Assembly (NCBI GenBank): GCA_023653785.1
Contig: JAMKCH010012594.1
Location: forward strand, 58,027-122,026
Direction: 5' to 3'
Origin: Ophioderma brevispina
Lineage: Eukaryota > Echinodermata > Ophiuroidea > Amphilepidida > Ophiodermatidae
Length of the DNA: 64,000 nt
The notes below the pieces were generated by a model. That model did not search any database and was not told the origin of the DNA. It was given only the letters and a program-made list of their open reading frames with translations. A program made the translations under genes and the position numbers. Positions within the stretch are counted from its first letter, which is position 1, and every line of letters begins with the position of its first letter. Positions 1 to 13,300 of the stretch are shown piece by piece.

Positions 1-1799
1 GACAAATACATTGGTGTACATTTAAACCACAATTTGACCTGATTTCAAATTTACGCCGTACTAATTTTACCCCCGTATTTTACAAAGTTTTCCCCACATT
101 TCCCAGAGATTGGACCCATATTCTGATTAGGCACCTTCAAACTATAAAAAAACATCTTCAAACCTTCTTCCCCTTCCCCAAACTTCTAGAATGATTCTTG
201 TTTATATATTCCCAATGCCCTGGCGATTTGCCATGCAGTCACAGTTTTTCAATGAAGAGAATTTGGGCATGACATGACCACAAAAGGAGCTTGGCACTCT
301 TAAAACATGTGATTATTTTGTTAACCAAATCTAGGGGGTTGATCAACTTGGAACTCTCCTGAACAGAACCCCAAAATTGTCCCCCAATTCTCTTGTACAA
401 TTTCTTTTTGATTCCAAAAATTATGAAATCATACTACTTCAAATTACAGAATGACCATCGTGCAGTTTCTCCACGGCACAATACGCCACCCTCTACTCAC
501 ACTAAACTGGATTATTGTGTCCCCAACCCAGCTTACCTGTTTTAACAACCGTATGCCCTAATTTTTAGTCACGTGACATTGCCTCAGTGAATGACGGCCG
601 GTTTAGTGCCACACTTGAGAACACGCTGCCCTAACATGCAATAACTGGGGTTGAGCGGTGTATTTTGGCCATCAGGAAATCATTTTAACATTAAATCAAC
701 CGATTAACTTCCCAATGTCCAATCGATCCTTTGTTTGGCATACCATATAAGGAAAGCATGGGCTTGATTGACAGAAAGTTCCAAGTAAGGACATAGGTCA
801 GAATCGTTTTTCAGTAGGGCCTCATGCACTATAGCGGTACTCCGGCCGCACTCAGACAAAATTTAGAGTGAATTTTCCATTCGCTGTGCACGGGTATTTT
901 AAGAAGGATAGTCCTGATATGATCCTGGCCATGGTATCATAAATTGAAAAGCACCGATATCTTCCGAATGACATTTTATTTTTTTAAAATTTGCAAATCC
1001 ATGAAGAAGAAAGAAAACATTTCCTACAGATCATGTGAAAGTTCTGTTGAATTTGAGATAAACTTTGGCAGCAGCGATGCTAACTATAGTGAAGCCCCTA
1101 TACTTAAAATACACACTAGGCACAAGAGGCCACGCATCAATTGTGAGCGCACAGTGTATAAGGTATAGTAAACCGGACAATAAACGCACGATGATAACCT
1201 CTCAAGAAATACAAAACATGATTCTACTTTTATGTAAAATATATTTTATTAAAAAACATTTCATTGCATTGATTTAATCAGGAAAGCATTAAGCAACAAT
1301 ACAAAATTACATGTATTAATTACATCCTGAGTGAATTAACCGATATAGTATTGCAATACTTTGAATAAAATCTATTCTGTCTTGTCAATGCATTCAGTGA
1401 ACTCAGAATCACAGGACCAAAAGTGTTGCCAATAATATACACTGTACCACGGTCAAAATTTAACATAAGTGACATTCAGAGATCTGTGGTGATCATTGTT
1501 GTCTTATGTTCTCCGACTAAAGTAAATCATAGCGCAATGTCGGGAATATCCCAGTGCTCCCGCCACATAAAGATTGACTTTTGAACAGCTCAACAATGCC
1601 TACATCCAGAGTGTAGAAAAAGGGACATTTGCCGGCAAATCCTCACACAACAAATATTGATGTGAATGGGAGGTAACAAAATGGATTTAAAACATTGTTT
1701 TCCTACTACTTACTTGTTTAAACAGTTCCAGGTCTTCATAGGTTCTGTGTTAATTTCATGTCTCCAGAAATTTACATCTTACCAAAACGTGATTCATAA

Positions 1800-1933
1800 C
1801 AAAAAATCTTATGGCTTATTCATATGAGTTGGTTGTATTTAGGGTTGGCAATGATACATGCAAAAAATATGGCCTCATTACTGAAAATTGAGGGTACCCT
1901 TCCCACCAAATCTTCGAGGCATGTCCCTTTAAT
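1800..1933. mobile_element. Partial copy of the same TTAA MITE
   Basis: Resembles the right part of copy A: ATACATGCAAAAAA, AAATTGAGGGTACCC, then CGAGGCATGTCCCTTTAA. The other end was not found. Confidence 0.45.
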
Positions 1934-4900
1934 AACCTCTATGGATAGGTTATTGTGGTAACTTCATACCCCACCACTTATTATTCTTTTTGAATTTATG
2001 ACATATGACCCAAAAGGTATAAACCGATTGTCAAGTGCACCATAGGCACCAACATGCATTTGAAGAGTTGATTCCAAAAGAGCCTAAAATCCACTTTTGG
2101 TCGAAATTGAGTTCTTAGTTAGCAATAAAATAGTGTCAAAATGTGGTTTTTTGTTTTACATAATTTCACATTTTCGCACTGCTCTGGGTTGGGTCCAATG
2201 GTATGGGTTTCGGAAATACCGTTCCCATGTGTTGGTGTTTTGGAAATTCCAGAAAAGTTCAGATTTTTAAAAAGTTTGCTATTGTTTACTAAAAATGACG
2301 AAATAACAAATATTTGGCCCTGAAAGTTGTTGTGTTTGTTTGGGTAAATTTAAGCAAAAAACCCCAAAAAGGAATTTTAAAAGTTGATTTGGATTGAAGA
2401 ATCACTTCACATATAAAATCTGTGGTTTATGTGTAAAAATACAAAATATGGCATATACAGTGGTGCATAATTGAAGTTTATAAAGCAAATTTGAGAATTG
2501 TGGTTTTGTTATTTTCATTCTTCCCTAATATTCCTTTACAGCGGGAATCTAGTTTTAAGATCGTGGGTTTATGGGAAAGTGGTTGCTCAAATTTGGTCTT
2601 GCAAATATGTTTTCAAAAGGACCTAATTCCACTTCACACAGAAAACAATAAATACCTAGAAAACCCTGTAAAAATCAGAGGGTAAAACATTTTTTTTTGG
2701 ATTCTTACATGCAATCTTTCTTTGACACAAAATTATATGAATTGATAAAAGTGTAGTGTGGGTATTAAAAAGGGGGGATTTCTCAGAACTATGAAAAAGT
2801 GGATTATATAGTCCCTTTTTGAAATTTTCCCAACTCTTCATTTGTTGGAAGACTTCTAATGTTAAAGAAAGATAGAAATACTTTTATGTTCTGAACAAGC
2901 AATGTGGGCAAGCAGTTAAAAAAAATCAGAACAGGCCCCACCTTGACTTATCTTCATTATCATATACTATCAACATGAGCATGTCCGATTGTTCTTTTCA
3001 AAGAAGGAAATTGGCAAGTAGTATCAGTGGTTTGTTAAATGATTACTTACTGATTGAAATTCTTTACAATGGGAATCAGAGATGCATTTTTCCAATATGT
3101 CGAATCTTAAGACAATATCTGTTGAAAATCTGTCCAAAAACCTCAACAATGTCTGAATAGGGCCTTGGTGAAACAAATAACATTTATCAGCATTCCAATT
3201 ATAATGGACGGACGGATGGTAAGTATACAAATATTTATCAGTTTCAGCATATAATATACATTGTAATGTCTGCTGTGGACACTACAATTCATTTTACCAA
3301 ACAACTGGATAGTTTAATTCTCAAAAATATATGACATGACAAAAGAATTATCATAATTCTAATCCATTGTACTGAGCAAAAAAAAACTCACCAGAAACCA
3401 ATGTCCTTTTTATGTATACCACAATCTGACCTTAACTAAGTCTCCTCAAATGCAGTTAAGTGTTAAAATAGTAAAAACCGTAAAGATATCGGCGGGGAGG
3501 GAGGAAGGATTGTGTCTGACACTGCCAAGCCCCGCACGACACTTCTACGCAAATTTTGATTTTTTTTAAAGTTTTAGTTTGCCAAAATACATGCTTGCCT
3601 GACTGAACCTAGTTGAAAGCTCCCTTACCTGTCGAACAGGTCTATGTAACCTAGACTCTGTTAACCTAGAAGTACCAAGAGTAATTGCAGCGATTATCAG
3701 AACTGCACCCACCTACGAGTGTATTACACGTTTTGTAGTAGGCACGTAATGCTGCCCACGAATCAATTAATTTACTTTGGACCTTCAAAAAGTTTAAGAG
3801 TATAACAAACAATCAATCTAACCAGGCACAAAATATAGCAAAATTGCGACATCACCGCCAACTACCAATGAAAGTCAGCTTTCCAAATCATACACAGAAC
3901 TGGGACTGGAAGAAAAATGAAAATGCAAAATTAACATGCACGGTTTAAAATTTCAGAGCAACAAGAAACAATGATTTTCACAGATACAAAAGCCATGACA
4001 ACACATATCATCATACGCATGTTTACTGGCGCAAACATTAAGTATCGTGAATCTCATAAGGCACAGCACAACCAAAAAAGTTTAAGCAAGTGCCCTATTA
4101 TAAGGTAAAAAATTGAAAAATTTACTGCAAAGCAGCCGAAAAAAAAAGTGGACCAAAAAACCAAAGATTTTTTTTTTGGCATTTCGCCATAGCATCATTT
4201 CTTTATAACAAAACTAGCACATGTTTTTTTGCCAAATGTACGGTAAGCACCTTAATTTTTTTTACTTAACCATGAACCGCAGAAAACAGTACATGCACTG
4301 ACCATTAATATCCAAGCTGAATGCAACTCTACCAAAAGCAAGTCGTTATTTATAACGTGTGCTTTTGTATGTTTTCAATCTCTAGACATTGCTATAAAGG
4401 TGGACTGTCTGCAATGACATGGTTGTCCCCGGTTTGTCGTTTTATTGTGCGATACATGTGTCCTCATGTGCCATGAACACACGTGCACACACATGCATGA
4501 ACACACGCATCACGCACACACTCTTACAACACGCTGCTGCATGTGGTATAATTTTATATAGTTTTATATACTCCTCTTCCAGATTAAATATACTTTCTTA
4601 GCTATTAAAGGTTCACCTCAAGTTTCCCAATTCTTTCGAGACTAGTAATTTCTTCGCGCTAATGTTTTTTGCACAGGCCAATAATTTACTAGACCGACTT
4701 ATAAAAAGTGACTGTAATAACTTCTTCCACAACATGTAATGACGCCAAATTTTGGCCTCTATATACCCGCTTACCTTTACATTTTTTATTACTACAACAC
4801 ATGTCTATGTTTATAAAAATAAAAACCTGATTTGAGGTTTATTTACTGTATTGCTGGGTCAGACAATGAGAGCTTATTTTCAAACCATGTTAGAGTCCAC

Positions 4901-5970
4901 ATAGTGCACTTTGGAGAAAAACTAATTTTTTGAGAGGGGACATTTGGACTTGTTTAATTTGTTCGCTTTTGCATATCGTTTAATGTATTGCAATGTGGAA
5001 CTAAAATAATGTGTTTGGTGGTTGGAAAGCTGAAACTTCTTTATTTCTTTATTGGCTCTTTGTTTTCAAAATTATATGGACTTAACACAATTTGGCACTA
5101 AACAGATGTTTTTTGACCCACTTTCTGAAACACTCTGTGTAACCACTAAAGGTTATGTTCATTTAAGTTCACTATTTCCCCTCTACAAGGTTGGCAAAGG
5201 ACTGTAAAATAAAAAGAATGAATCAAAATCTCCATTTCCTTTTCTAATTATAAATTTTTGAAAATTGAAATCATTTTACTCTTTTTTGATTTTGATGATT
5301 TTTCAAAGATTTTACCATTTTTTCAATCTCTGCTTGCATTTCACTTAAATTCACATGTCACCGTCCATCTTTTCTTTAGCATGTAAGAAAAAAGTGTACT
5401 GAGCCTGACTAAATTTTTAAAATCATTCAAATTTCCTATTCCCCCTCCCTCCCCTTTTTGGTCTGTTTTTTATTCATTTTCCGATCACAAAAATCCTGAA
5501 ACTTCAATGTTTATATCTTGGCAACAGAAATGAGATACGAACCTCAAGTAAGACTAAAAGTGCTATTTTTACGAGTTCAAGAATTCGATGTAAAAGCTCA
5601 TCAATTTGATATCCGATGGCTTAACCTGTTTGGAACTAAGCTCTCAAATACTGCTAGGCGTTAAATGAATACAGCCGAAATGGACTTCCTTTTAGTTGGG
5701 CAATCAGATTTGCCATATTAATGCCAAGGTTCTTAAGAGCACTAAGCTCCATTTATCAGAAAAGTTTCCATCTGTTAGAAACGCTTTCATGCGTGGCATC
5801 TTGAATGGTTCTTCAGATGACTATTCGCCCATTTCAAGAGCCACTGATTTAAGGAAAGATAAAATGATAGTTATCCTAATACATGGCAGCACACAGATTC
5901 TATCATGTGGCAGCTATTGCCACTTCAACCTTTAACCATTGTTGTGATTCACAATGAAAAAGATACCCTG

Positions 5971-6060
5971 GGCCCTATTCCAGATGAATTCCATACACAC
6001 CTTATGGAATTGAGTATCACTCTCTGTATCCTATGGAGTACTGAATCATTTGGAATAGCC
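5971..6060. mobile_element. Short palindromic MITE
   Basis: 90 bp running from GGCCCTATTCCAGATGAATT to its imperfect inverse AATCATTTGGAATAGCC. Confidence 0.6.
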
Positions 6061-8862
6061 ATGGTTGGGTCTTAATCATGGATGGGGTAACAACCATCAG
6101 CTGCAGCATTTTTGAAATGTGTTTATCAATACCGGTAAGCAATTTCATATATATGTCCGCAATATGAACATTCAGGGGAAATACTTGTAATTAAGTTCGG
6201 TTTATTATTAACAAAATTTAAAATTCGTTCATTAATAGCAAAATTGAAATTAGTACACCTCGATTGTTTAAAATGGAAATTAATTGTAGACTGATTCATT
6301 TTCTGTAGTGAAACATTTTGTTTTTTGCTGGAATGGAGTTGCAGAGGGGATACATCCCCTAAATTCTGGTCAAACCCCAGACCCCAAATTCTGATACTAG
6401 GAAGCATTGCAAGGGCTTTTTGACACCCTCATAATATTCAAAAGATTGCACTCGTGATTGCATTTTTGAATCTTCAATTTTGGTTGCCCCTCCCATGCAT
6501 AAAAACACAACTATAATTTCCGCCCGCTCAACCCATGACAAAACCCATTTATCTTAAAAACGCCCTCTAGCCCGGCGTTTCAGCCATGGAACGGAGCTAC
6601 ATGGTCTGTTGTTATGTGAACTGTGAAAACATCAGCTGACTTCTGTGGGGAACTGCGAGATACCTTCAACGTAAAACATAACCAAAAAACAACACTGGAA
6701 TAAAATTCAGATTTAAAACTTAATAACTCACTAACCCAACTCACAACATTTTGGCAGAATTTCGCAATTCACAATCCCACAACGCCGCCAACGGTTTGCC
6801 TCGGCGAGGCAAAGTTTTTTCCCAATGCATCATTGGAAAAAGTTGACAATCCAAACCACATAAACAAATATACATAAGATTCACATCACAGATCACGATT
6901 TTGGGTCAATAAATGGTCTCTAGCATCACTGATGCACACTAACCCTTTTCTTTCTATCAATCAACAAAGTTGTTTTGAACCCTTGCATTGCAAAAATTGG
7001 ACTGCCAAGGGTAACTGCTGGTGGCGCACACCTTATTGGTAAATTGCGAGAATGAGTTAGACCCAGGCATTAGGCTAATGAAGTTGATTCCCAGTTTCCC
7101 CGTTTCATTTTTTTTCATGACTGAGTGGGGAGTTTCATTAATGCATTATTTTCCGATTTTCATTATTATCCAAGTTAACTGCAGTAGGCTTTGTTTTGTT
7201 TCTTGAGGCACGAAAACACATACTTATGTACCAGGCTTCATTTAATTAAACTTTGTACACATAGAAGTGTTTTGATAAGCATTTTCTTTAGATGTTGTTT
7301 GCATACACACATTTTTCTTGAACACAATTTTTTGCCGAAGTGTAAACTTCGTCAACTGACGTGGTTGATATGCAGCCTAGCCTGTCGGAGAGACTAGACC
7401 TAGTTTCGAGTCAATGCGCCGTGCGGTATATATCCATTTAACATAAGTTCACTGCACTTTGCAAAGACTACCTAGTCATTCGATCAATCGTTTGTTTAAT
7501 AGAAAACACACAAGGAATAGTAAGGAGCGGGAACCACACGTAACTTGTTATTGATCTTAGAAAATGGACGTTTCCGACTTTCTTCTATACCCCCCCCCCA
7601 GTCATCGTAAACGGTGCTTAAAATGCATCACTCGTGAGTAAGATCAAGTAAAACAATCGTTTTTGTCTTAAACAGTTGGAAAATATGCAAATAATGAATT
7701 ATTTGTAAAAAGATTCTTTGATCGGCATTTCCTTTCTGTTCTTTCTGACCGAGTCGGGAAACGGGAATCCAACTTTCCATTAGCCTTATAGGTTTGTTTA
7801 CCTTTTTCTTGTTAATTAGCGATACTGTATTATTGTTTTGTTTTGCATTAAACACGTCTGATACTTTAAAGACACTATCAGTTGGTTTAATCCGAAAGCG
7901 TCAAATATTTGAAATTTCCAGGAATACTTAAAGTGAAGGATAAGTCTGTAACATTCTCATAAGTTACTTTTATGTAACTGAAGAATTGAGAGAAAAGGAA
8001 CGAAAATGGCAGGGTTCCAAGATGTGACTCTCCATTAATTACGTGATAAGTAATTGTCTGTACAGACACTAAAGTCTAAAATTTCCTGATTTTTTTTATT
8101 TTTTGTCTGTTTGTGTTTTTGTGTTTTTAAAATTTGGAGGGTATGTTAGGATACCCTGTGCTTGTTTACAGACAGACAAAATTTCAATTGAAAATTTTAA
8201 TATGGTGGTGCAACATAGTCAATTTCTGGTACCTGTAATATGTTGTAATGCTTCTCTTCCGTCCTTTGTTCCATTTAGCAAATTTTCATGGTCTGTTTTA
8301 AATTTTCAAGCCAAAAGTCACATTTTTAAAAAATCTTCAGTGAAACATGTAATTCTATCTGTATGTCAATTCTACTGGTAATTTTAATCCACTAACAACA
8401 ACCAGCTTTTAGCTCCCTTTTTGCTCTATTACCAACAACATTGCATCTGTATTCCTAACTTACCACCATATGGTTGATTCAAACCACTGGCCTCATTAAA
8501 AGAATACAAAAAACAGTGTGTTTACTGGTGGATGACATCAGACTTTGAAGACAACACCTCAAAAGTTAAGAAGCCGTCCCCTTGTCAGTTTTCAGAACAA
8601 CTAGCTTTTTGAGAACATCATCTAAGCTGGCTTGGTACTGCAAGATAGTGATTGCCTCGACTGGAAATGAGAATAAATTATTTGAAGTGGGAGGAGGTGG
8701 TTCTATATATATATATGTTATTTTGCCAAGCCTAAAATACAAAATATTACCTAATTTAACAAAATGCAGGTCAAGCCCCAGGGATGCAATGGATGTAGAC
8801 CTTTGGTGCCCCTACATATTCTTGTTTTCATTGCAACACCATTTTTTATCCAAATCAAACAC

Positions 8863-9065
8863 TTTGACCCCTGTAAAACTGGTAAATGAACCATTTTTAT
8901 TGATTTTTGCTGTTTGTTAAACATGTAACTAAAGACTTTCACGTTGCACATAGTAACAAAACCATATTTTTTGTTGGAATCGGGGGCGACAACATTTGAC
9001 CCCTGTAAACTGGTATGACCCCTTTTTATTGATTTTTGCTGTTTTTAACGTGTAACTCAAAGACT
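8863..9065 (+). repeat. Tandem duplication, period about 132 bp
   Basis: TTTGACCCCTGTAAA and TTTTTATTGATTTTTGCTGT occur at 8,863 and again from 8,995. The second copy is split by the MITE and resumes at 9,626-9,665. Confidence 0.8.
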
Positions 9066-9629
9066 TTAAAGGGATTTAGCAGCGATTATTGCGAGAGAAT
9101 CGAAAAATGTTGAAATGCATTTGTTTTCAACTTATAAATCAGGGATGAGAGTGTACAATTCCATAAAACTGCGTAATGTAAAACAACCACCAATAGTGCA
9201 AGAATGAAGTATTATTTAGACATCTTGTCATTCCCCTGCTCACCGCAAATAACACATACATCGATGACATCTGAAAAATCTACAATAAACATCTGTATTG
9301 TGTTTTACACGAGCACAGAATAAACAAATCAATAAGGTTTGGGGTTTGAAGGGTCAAACTGTATTGATCATGGTGCACAATACATGCTTAAAATGTGGGA
9401 TCTTCAGCTGTCCGATGAGGCTTTTTTGATATCGAGTCGGAATTTTGATAACGCACGTATAGAAATTAAAGAATCGGATAAAAATCCTTGCCTTGTTTTT
9501 AATACACCATTCAAGCCAACCCACTTTTCGTTCTGTTTGCATATCCATGCCATTAACAAAAATACAAATATGAATTTGAAAGATTTTTTCCTATGTTTCG
9601 GATTAGCAATCGCTGCTAAGTCCCTTTAA
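9066..9629. mobile_element. TTAA-flanked MITE inserted in a tandem repeat
   Basis: 564 bp with termini TTAAAGGGATTTAGCAGCG and CGCTGCTAAGTCCCTTTAA. The sequence either side joins into a copy of the neighbouring repeat at 8,863-8,994. The frame at 9,339-9,629 lies inside and has no known domain. Confidence 0.87.
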
Positions 9630-10191
9630 GTTGCACATTAAAACCCATATTATTTTGTTGGCATCTTCTTATATAATCTTAATAGAAAAATAAGGCATGG
9701 TACACTTGTTCAACATGATTGGTAATCTAAAGTGACTCCTTTGTAATCTTGTTTAACCACCGGTCCTTAAGGCACCATTTGCACCACTTAAGAATCATGT
9801 TTCATTGGCCTTTTATTTGGGGGTCACCACCAATGATATATACGGGGCATGTACCTTGGAAAGGGAACATAGTCGAGCATCTTTAACAGACGACCAGATG
9901 GCAGACAGCCTAACCTCATTTTTAACATTATATAATGAACTATCCCTAGGGTTACTATTTCCCATTTCATCAAATCCATCTATGCATGTGTACGAGGTAC
10001 CAATCTTGACCGTTTGATGCTGACAGACACTCAGACACCCACATTGGAAAGCTATGGCTGGTTACAAACACAAAATCAACATGCAACATATTCCTGCACA
10101 TACCTGATTAAATGCTTTAGTTTTGTAACCGTTAGCACTGGTTTGTTAAGTGTCCCCACTTATGACTTGAATCCTCAGACTAAAACTAAAC

Positions 10192-10316
10192 AATCTTGTC
10201 CATCTGGATGACGTAGAACAGAGAGGTGTTGCTTGTCTGAACGCACGCCTGAGGCAGAATAGGTGCAAGAAAGTCTTGGCATAATAGTGAATCATCTTCC
10301 ATTTAACCACCATATT
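10192..10316 (-). CDS. MANBA: MANBA exon 13, KWKM..HYYA block
   Basis: The acceptor CTGCAG is at 10317. The one base left by exon 12 gives EYGG, then the frame hits TAA. One base later it reads KWKMIHYYA, and after a second slip QDFLAPILP; these are the human EYGGKWKMLHYFA and QNFFAPLLPV blocks. So an extra T and a missing C sit about 30 nt apart and cancel. The 3' edge is uncertain: the listed end uses a weak GTTTAG donor. No later exon could be recognised. Confidence 0.85.
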
Positions 10317-13300
10317 CTGCAGCAGAATAAATAATACAAAGTAGCATTTTACAATTATGTTACTCCCCAAAAATGCTTTCACATTACACACATTTTTGAA
10401 AAAGTGCTGTTGTGGTCAGACTCAAATTGGGCAAATCCTCAGAATTTCTAAATTTTCTACTTTAACCACTAAACCTTTGGTGTTGTTTAAGTATTGAAGC
10501 ATTTATATTAAAGTCTGACGCAGAGTTTTCAAAATATTATTTTGTTGTGTAATAATGAAAAATAGTCAACTAGAACTAAAGATAATAACCTAAAATGCAC
10601 AATTCCGAAATTTGAGATGAATTGGATTTTTCGTTTTGATGCAGTAAACATTTGTGTGTAGTATTATGTCCCATAGGATACTGTGTATAACAAAATTTCC
10701 GGATCCGGAATTTTATAACAAAGTTGTGATTTTCTATATGAAGGAATTTGATTTAAGCTTAGCAATTTCACACAGTGATTAGTATATGGACAAGCATTAT
10801 GTACATGCAAAAAACACAATTTTTTTGGAAATTGAGGGCACCCTCCTCAGGAAATCTCTGAGACAGCCTTTAATTCTACATACATTAGACTTGGGTTCCA
10901 ACAAGTGTTACATTTTTCTAGATTAAATATTAAACCTGTTGAAACACTACCTGCCTTTTATACAGCAGTTACCATGCGACATGTATATATTCATTTAGCG
11001 CAATAACAAGTATAATGTAACATCAATAATCTTTAGCTGCTACCCTCTTCAGCCCTGTCACCATTCTACCATGTTGCTGATTGGCTAAATAAAATCACTA
11101 TAGTTTGAGTAATAATTTCTGGCCATGGCGTACGCGCGCGTTGCTTTGCATGAACTGCATCTATGTGCAACCCAGTGGTGCACTATTTTGGAGGGAAAGC
11201 AGGTGTACTTAGTAACTTGGCCAAGAACTTATTACTCCAACTATAGTTCCATTGTGACCAATTAGCAGGAAGCACACTGGGGTAAAGTCTAATGTTTGCA
11301 ATAGTCGTATTGCTACTCTGCTACCCATCTTTTGATTGAATTTTACTATACTGTGCTCACCAGTAGCCTGTGTTTAAAGGCTGACTCAGAGATTTCCTGA
11401 GAAGGGCGCCCTCAATTTTCAAACAAATCGTGTTTTTTTGCCTATACATAATGCTTGTCCATATACTAATCACTGTGCAAGATAACTAAGCTCGAATCGA
11501 AATCCTTCACATAGAAAATCACAACTTGTGTTATAAAATTCCGGATCCAGAATTCTTGTTACACACAGTTTCCTATGGCAATGTTGTACTATACATAAAT
11601 GTTACTGCATCAAAACAAAAAATCCTATTCGTCTCAAACTTTTGAATTGCACATGTTAGGTGACTATCTTTAGTTCTAGTTGACTATATTTAATTAGTAC
11701 ACAAAAAATTAGATTTCAAAATCTCTGAGTCAGCCTTTAAGTAAGTGCAGTTGATATTACAAGGACTCCAAATCAGCCTAGACATTATGGCAGTGGTATA
11801 TAACACAATAAGAGATACGATTTCTTGTTTTGCCAATCCAATATCATGTCTTATTTAATCCCTACAGTAGGTCTAATATTTTGCCTAGCTCTAGGGGATT
11901 GAAATGGCATCTCTGCTTCATGACGCCAAATGCAGTGTTACTTTTGCTTCCTAATCACTCATGAATAAAACTGGGATTCACAAGTCCAAGCGTTGATCTT
12001 ATGGCATTTTATTTGGCATCATGTCAAACTTCAATGTAGAATAATCCCATGGATTCATGATGAGATAATAGTGGATACTGGCAGAATAGGTGCCTCTACC
12101 AATCTGTTACCTGTTGAAGACCATGTTGGCCCCTGCCATATGTCATTGAGTTGCCAGTACAGCGCCCCCATTGTGTGTCCTTCTCCATTGACAACCGTGT
12201 TTTGCAGACGACGATAATGCTCAGTCTCTATCTTGATGCACATTGCTTGAGATATCTGGAAAGTCAATATAAGAGTGTCAGAAAGGTTCATAACATAATA
12301 TAAACTGGGGTGGTATCTTTCTTATCGGGGTTCATAAACCCAAGACACTTGAGTCAAACCAACTACTACAAAAGATCTTGATTCCTGCGAGTTGACCTGG
12401 GCCACTCATTGAAACCCTCCCGAGGGGCACTCCCATCATGGAAGTGACACATGTGTAAGTCTGTTAAGATCCCCCCTTTTCATCTCATGGGGGGTATCGG
12501 CCCAAAATCTCTCATATTTTTTTGAAAATTTCACTGAAAGACCCCAATGTTTTGAACAATTTTACCACTGTCCCAAAGACCCCCCTAGTTAGGGGAAATT
12601 TTTCCACCCAAAGACCCTCTATTTTTTAGAAAATAAGGTGTTTTTTTCAAAAATTTCAACCAAAAGACCTCATTTTTGGAAAAGTTTATATTCTGTTTAC
12701 TCAAAAAACCCTATGTTGGGGCAATTTTACGTTTCCCAACCAAAGACCCCTAACTTTTTTCAGTTCCTCTGTCACCGAAATCTGCCTGGGTCTGGAAAGC
12801 CCGAAGCCCTTACAAGCCCATCCCTATATCCAATTCAATGTGAGTGCCCCCGGGAAACCCACAAGATGATTAACTATACTCTGTTCGATACCAGTTTGGG
12901 GGTGACGTCGCTATGTGTGTTAGGTTTTGCAAGCCCGAAGAACGCACACGCACCTTGGAATTGCATCATTTACGCACGTGAACAAAGGCGGCGCAATCCA
13001 AATGCAAGAGCGAATGCGAAGGGGTCCCCGCGCGCAGTCATGTCACCCCCAAACTCGAGACCGAACAAATTACACATCCTCATACAAAAAAATATAAAAT
13101 TATAGCTTCTTCACCCATGTGAACATCATTATTAATACAAGGTGGAGGTCCTTTTCATAGGACATTGAAATTTAGGGTTACTAACCCCGGGACTTTGTTT
13201 TGCACTATAACCAAAACAAAAAGGTAGGTTTGTTTGCTTTTTACCATGCAAGTCTATGGGAAATTAAAAATTTCCTTTGGATTGCCTACAAAATAACAAC

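Larger units (their letters stand above)
1..8862. other. No gene recognised
   Basis: AT-rich DNA with only short frames lacking known domains. It holds the partial TTAA MITE (1.8 kb), the palindromic MITE (6.0 kb), a C9 run (7.59 kb) and a short (TA)n (8.7 kb). If MANBA is complete, its last exon or exons should lie here or in 8.9-10.2 kb, but I could not see them. Confidence 0.6.
10317..12110 (-). other. MANBA intron 12, carries two inverted MITEs
   Basis: Intron between exons 12 and 13. Apart from the two TTAA-flanked MITEs listed separately, nothing recognisable is seen. Confidence 0.8.

Noticed and set aside
12638..13105. 155-residue plus-strand frame
   Set aside because: It starts inside the CCCGAGGGG MITE, is low in complexity and has no domain.
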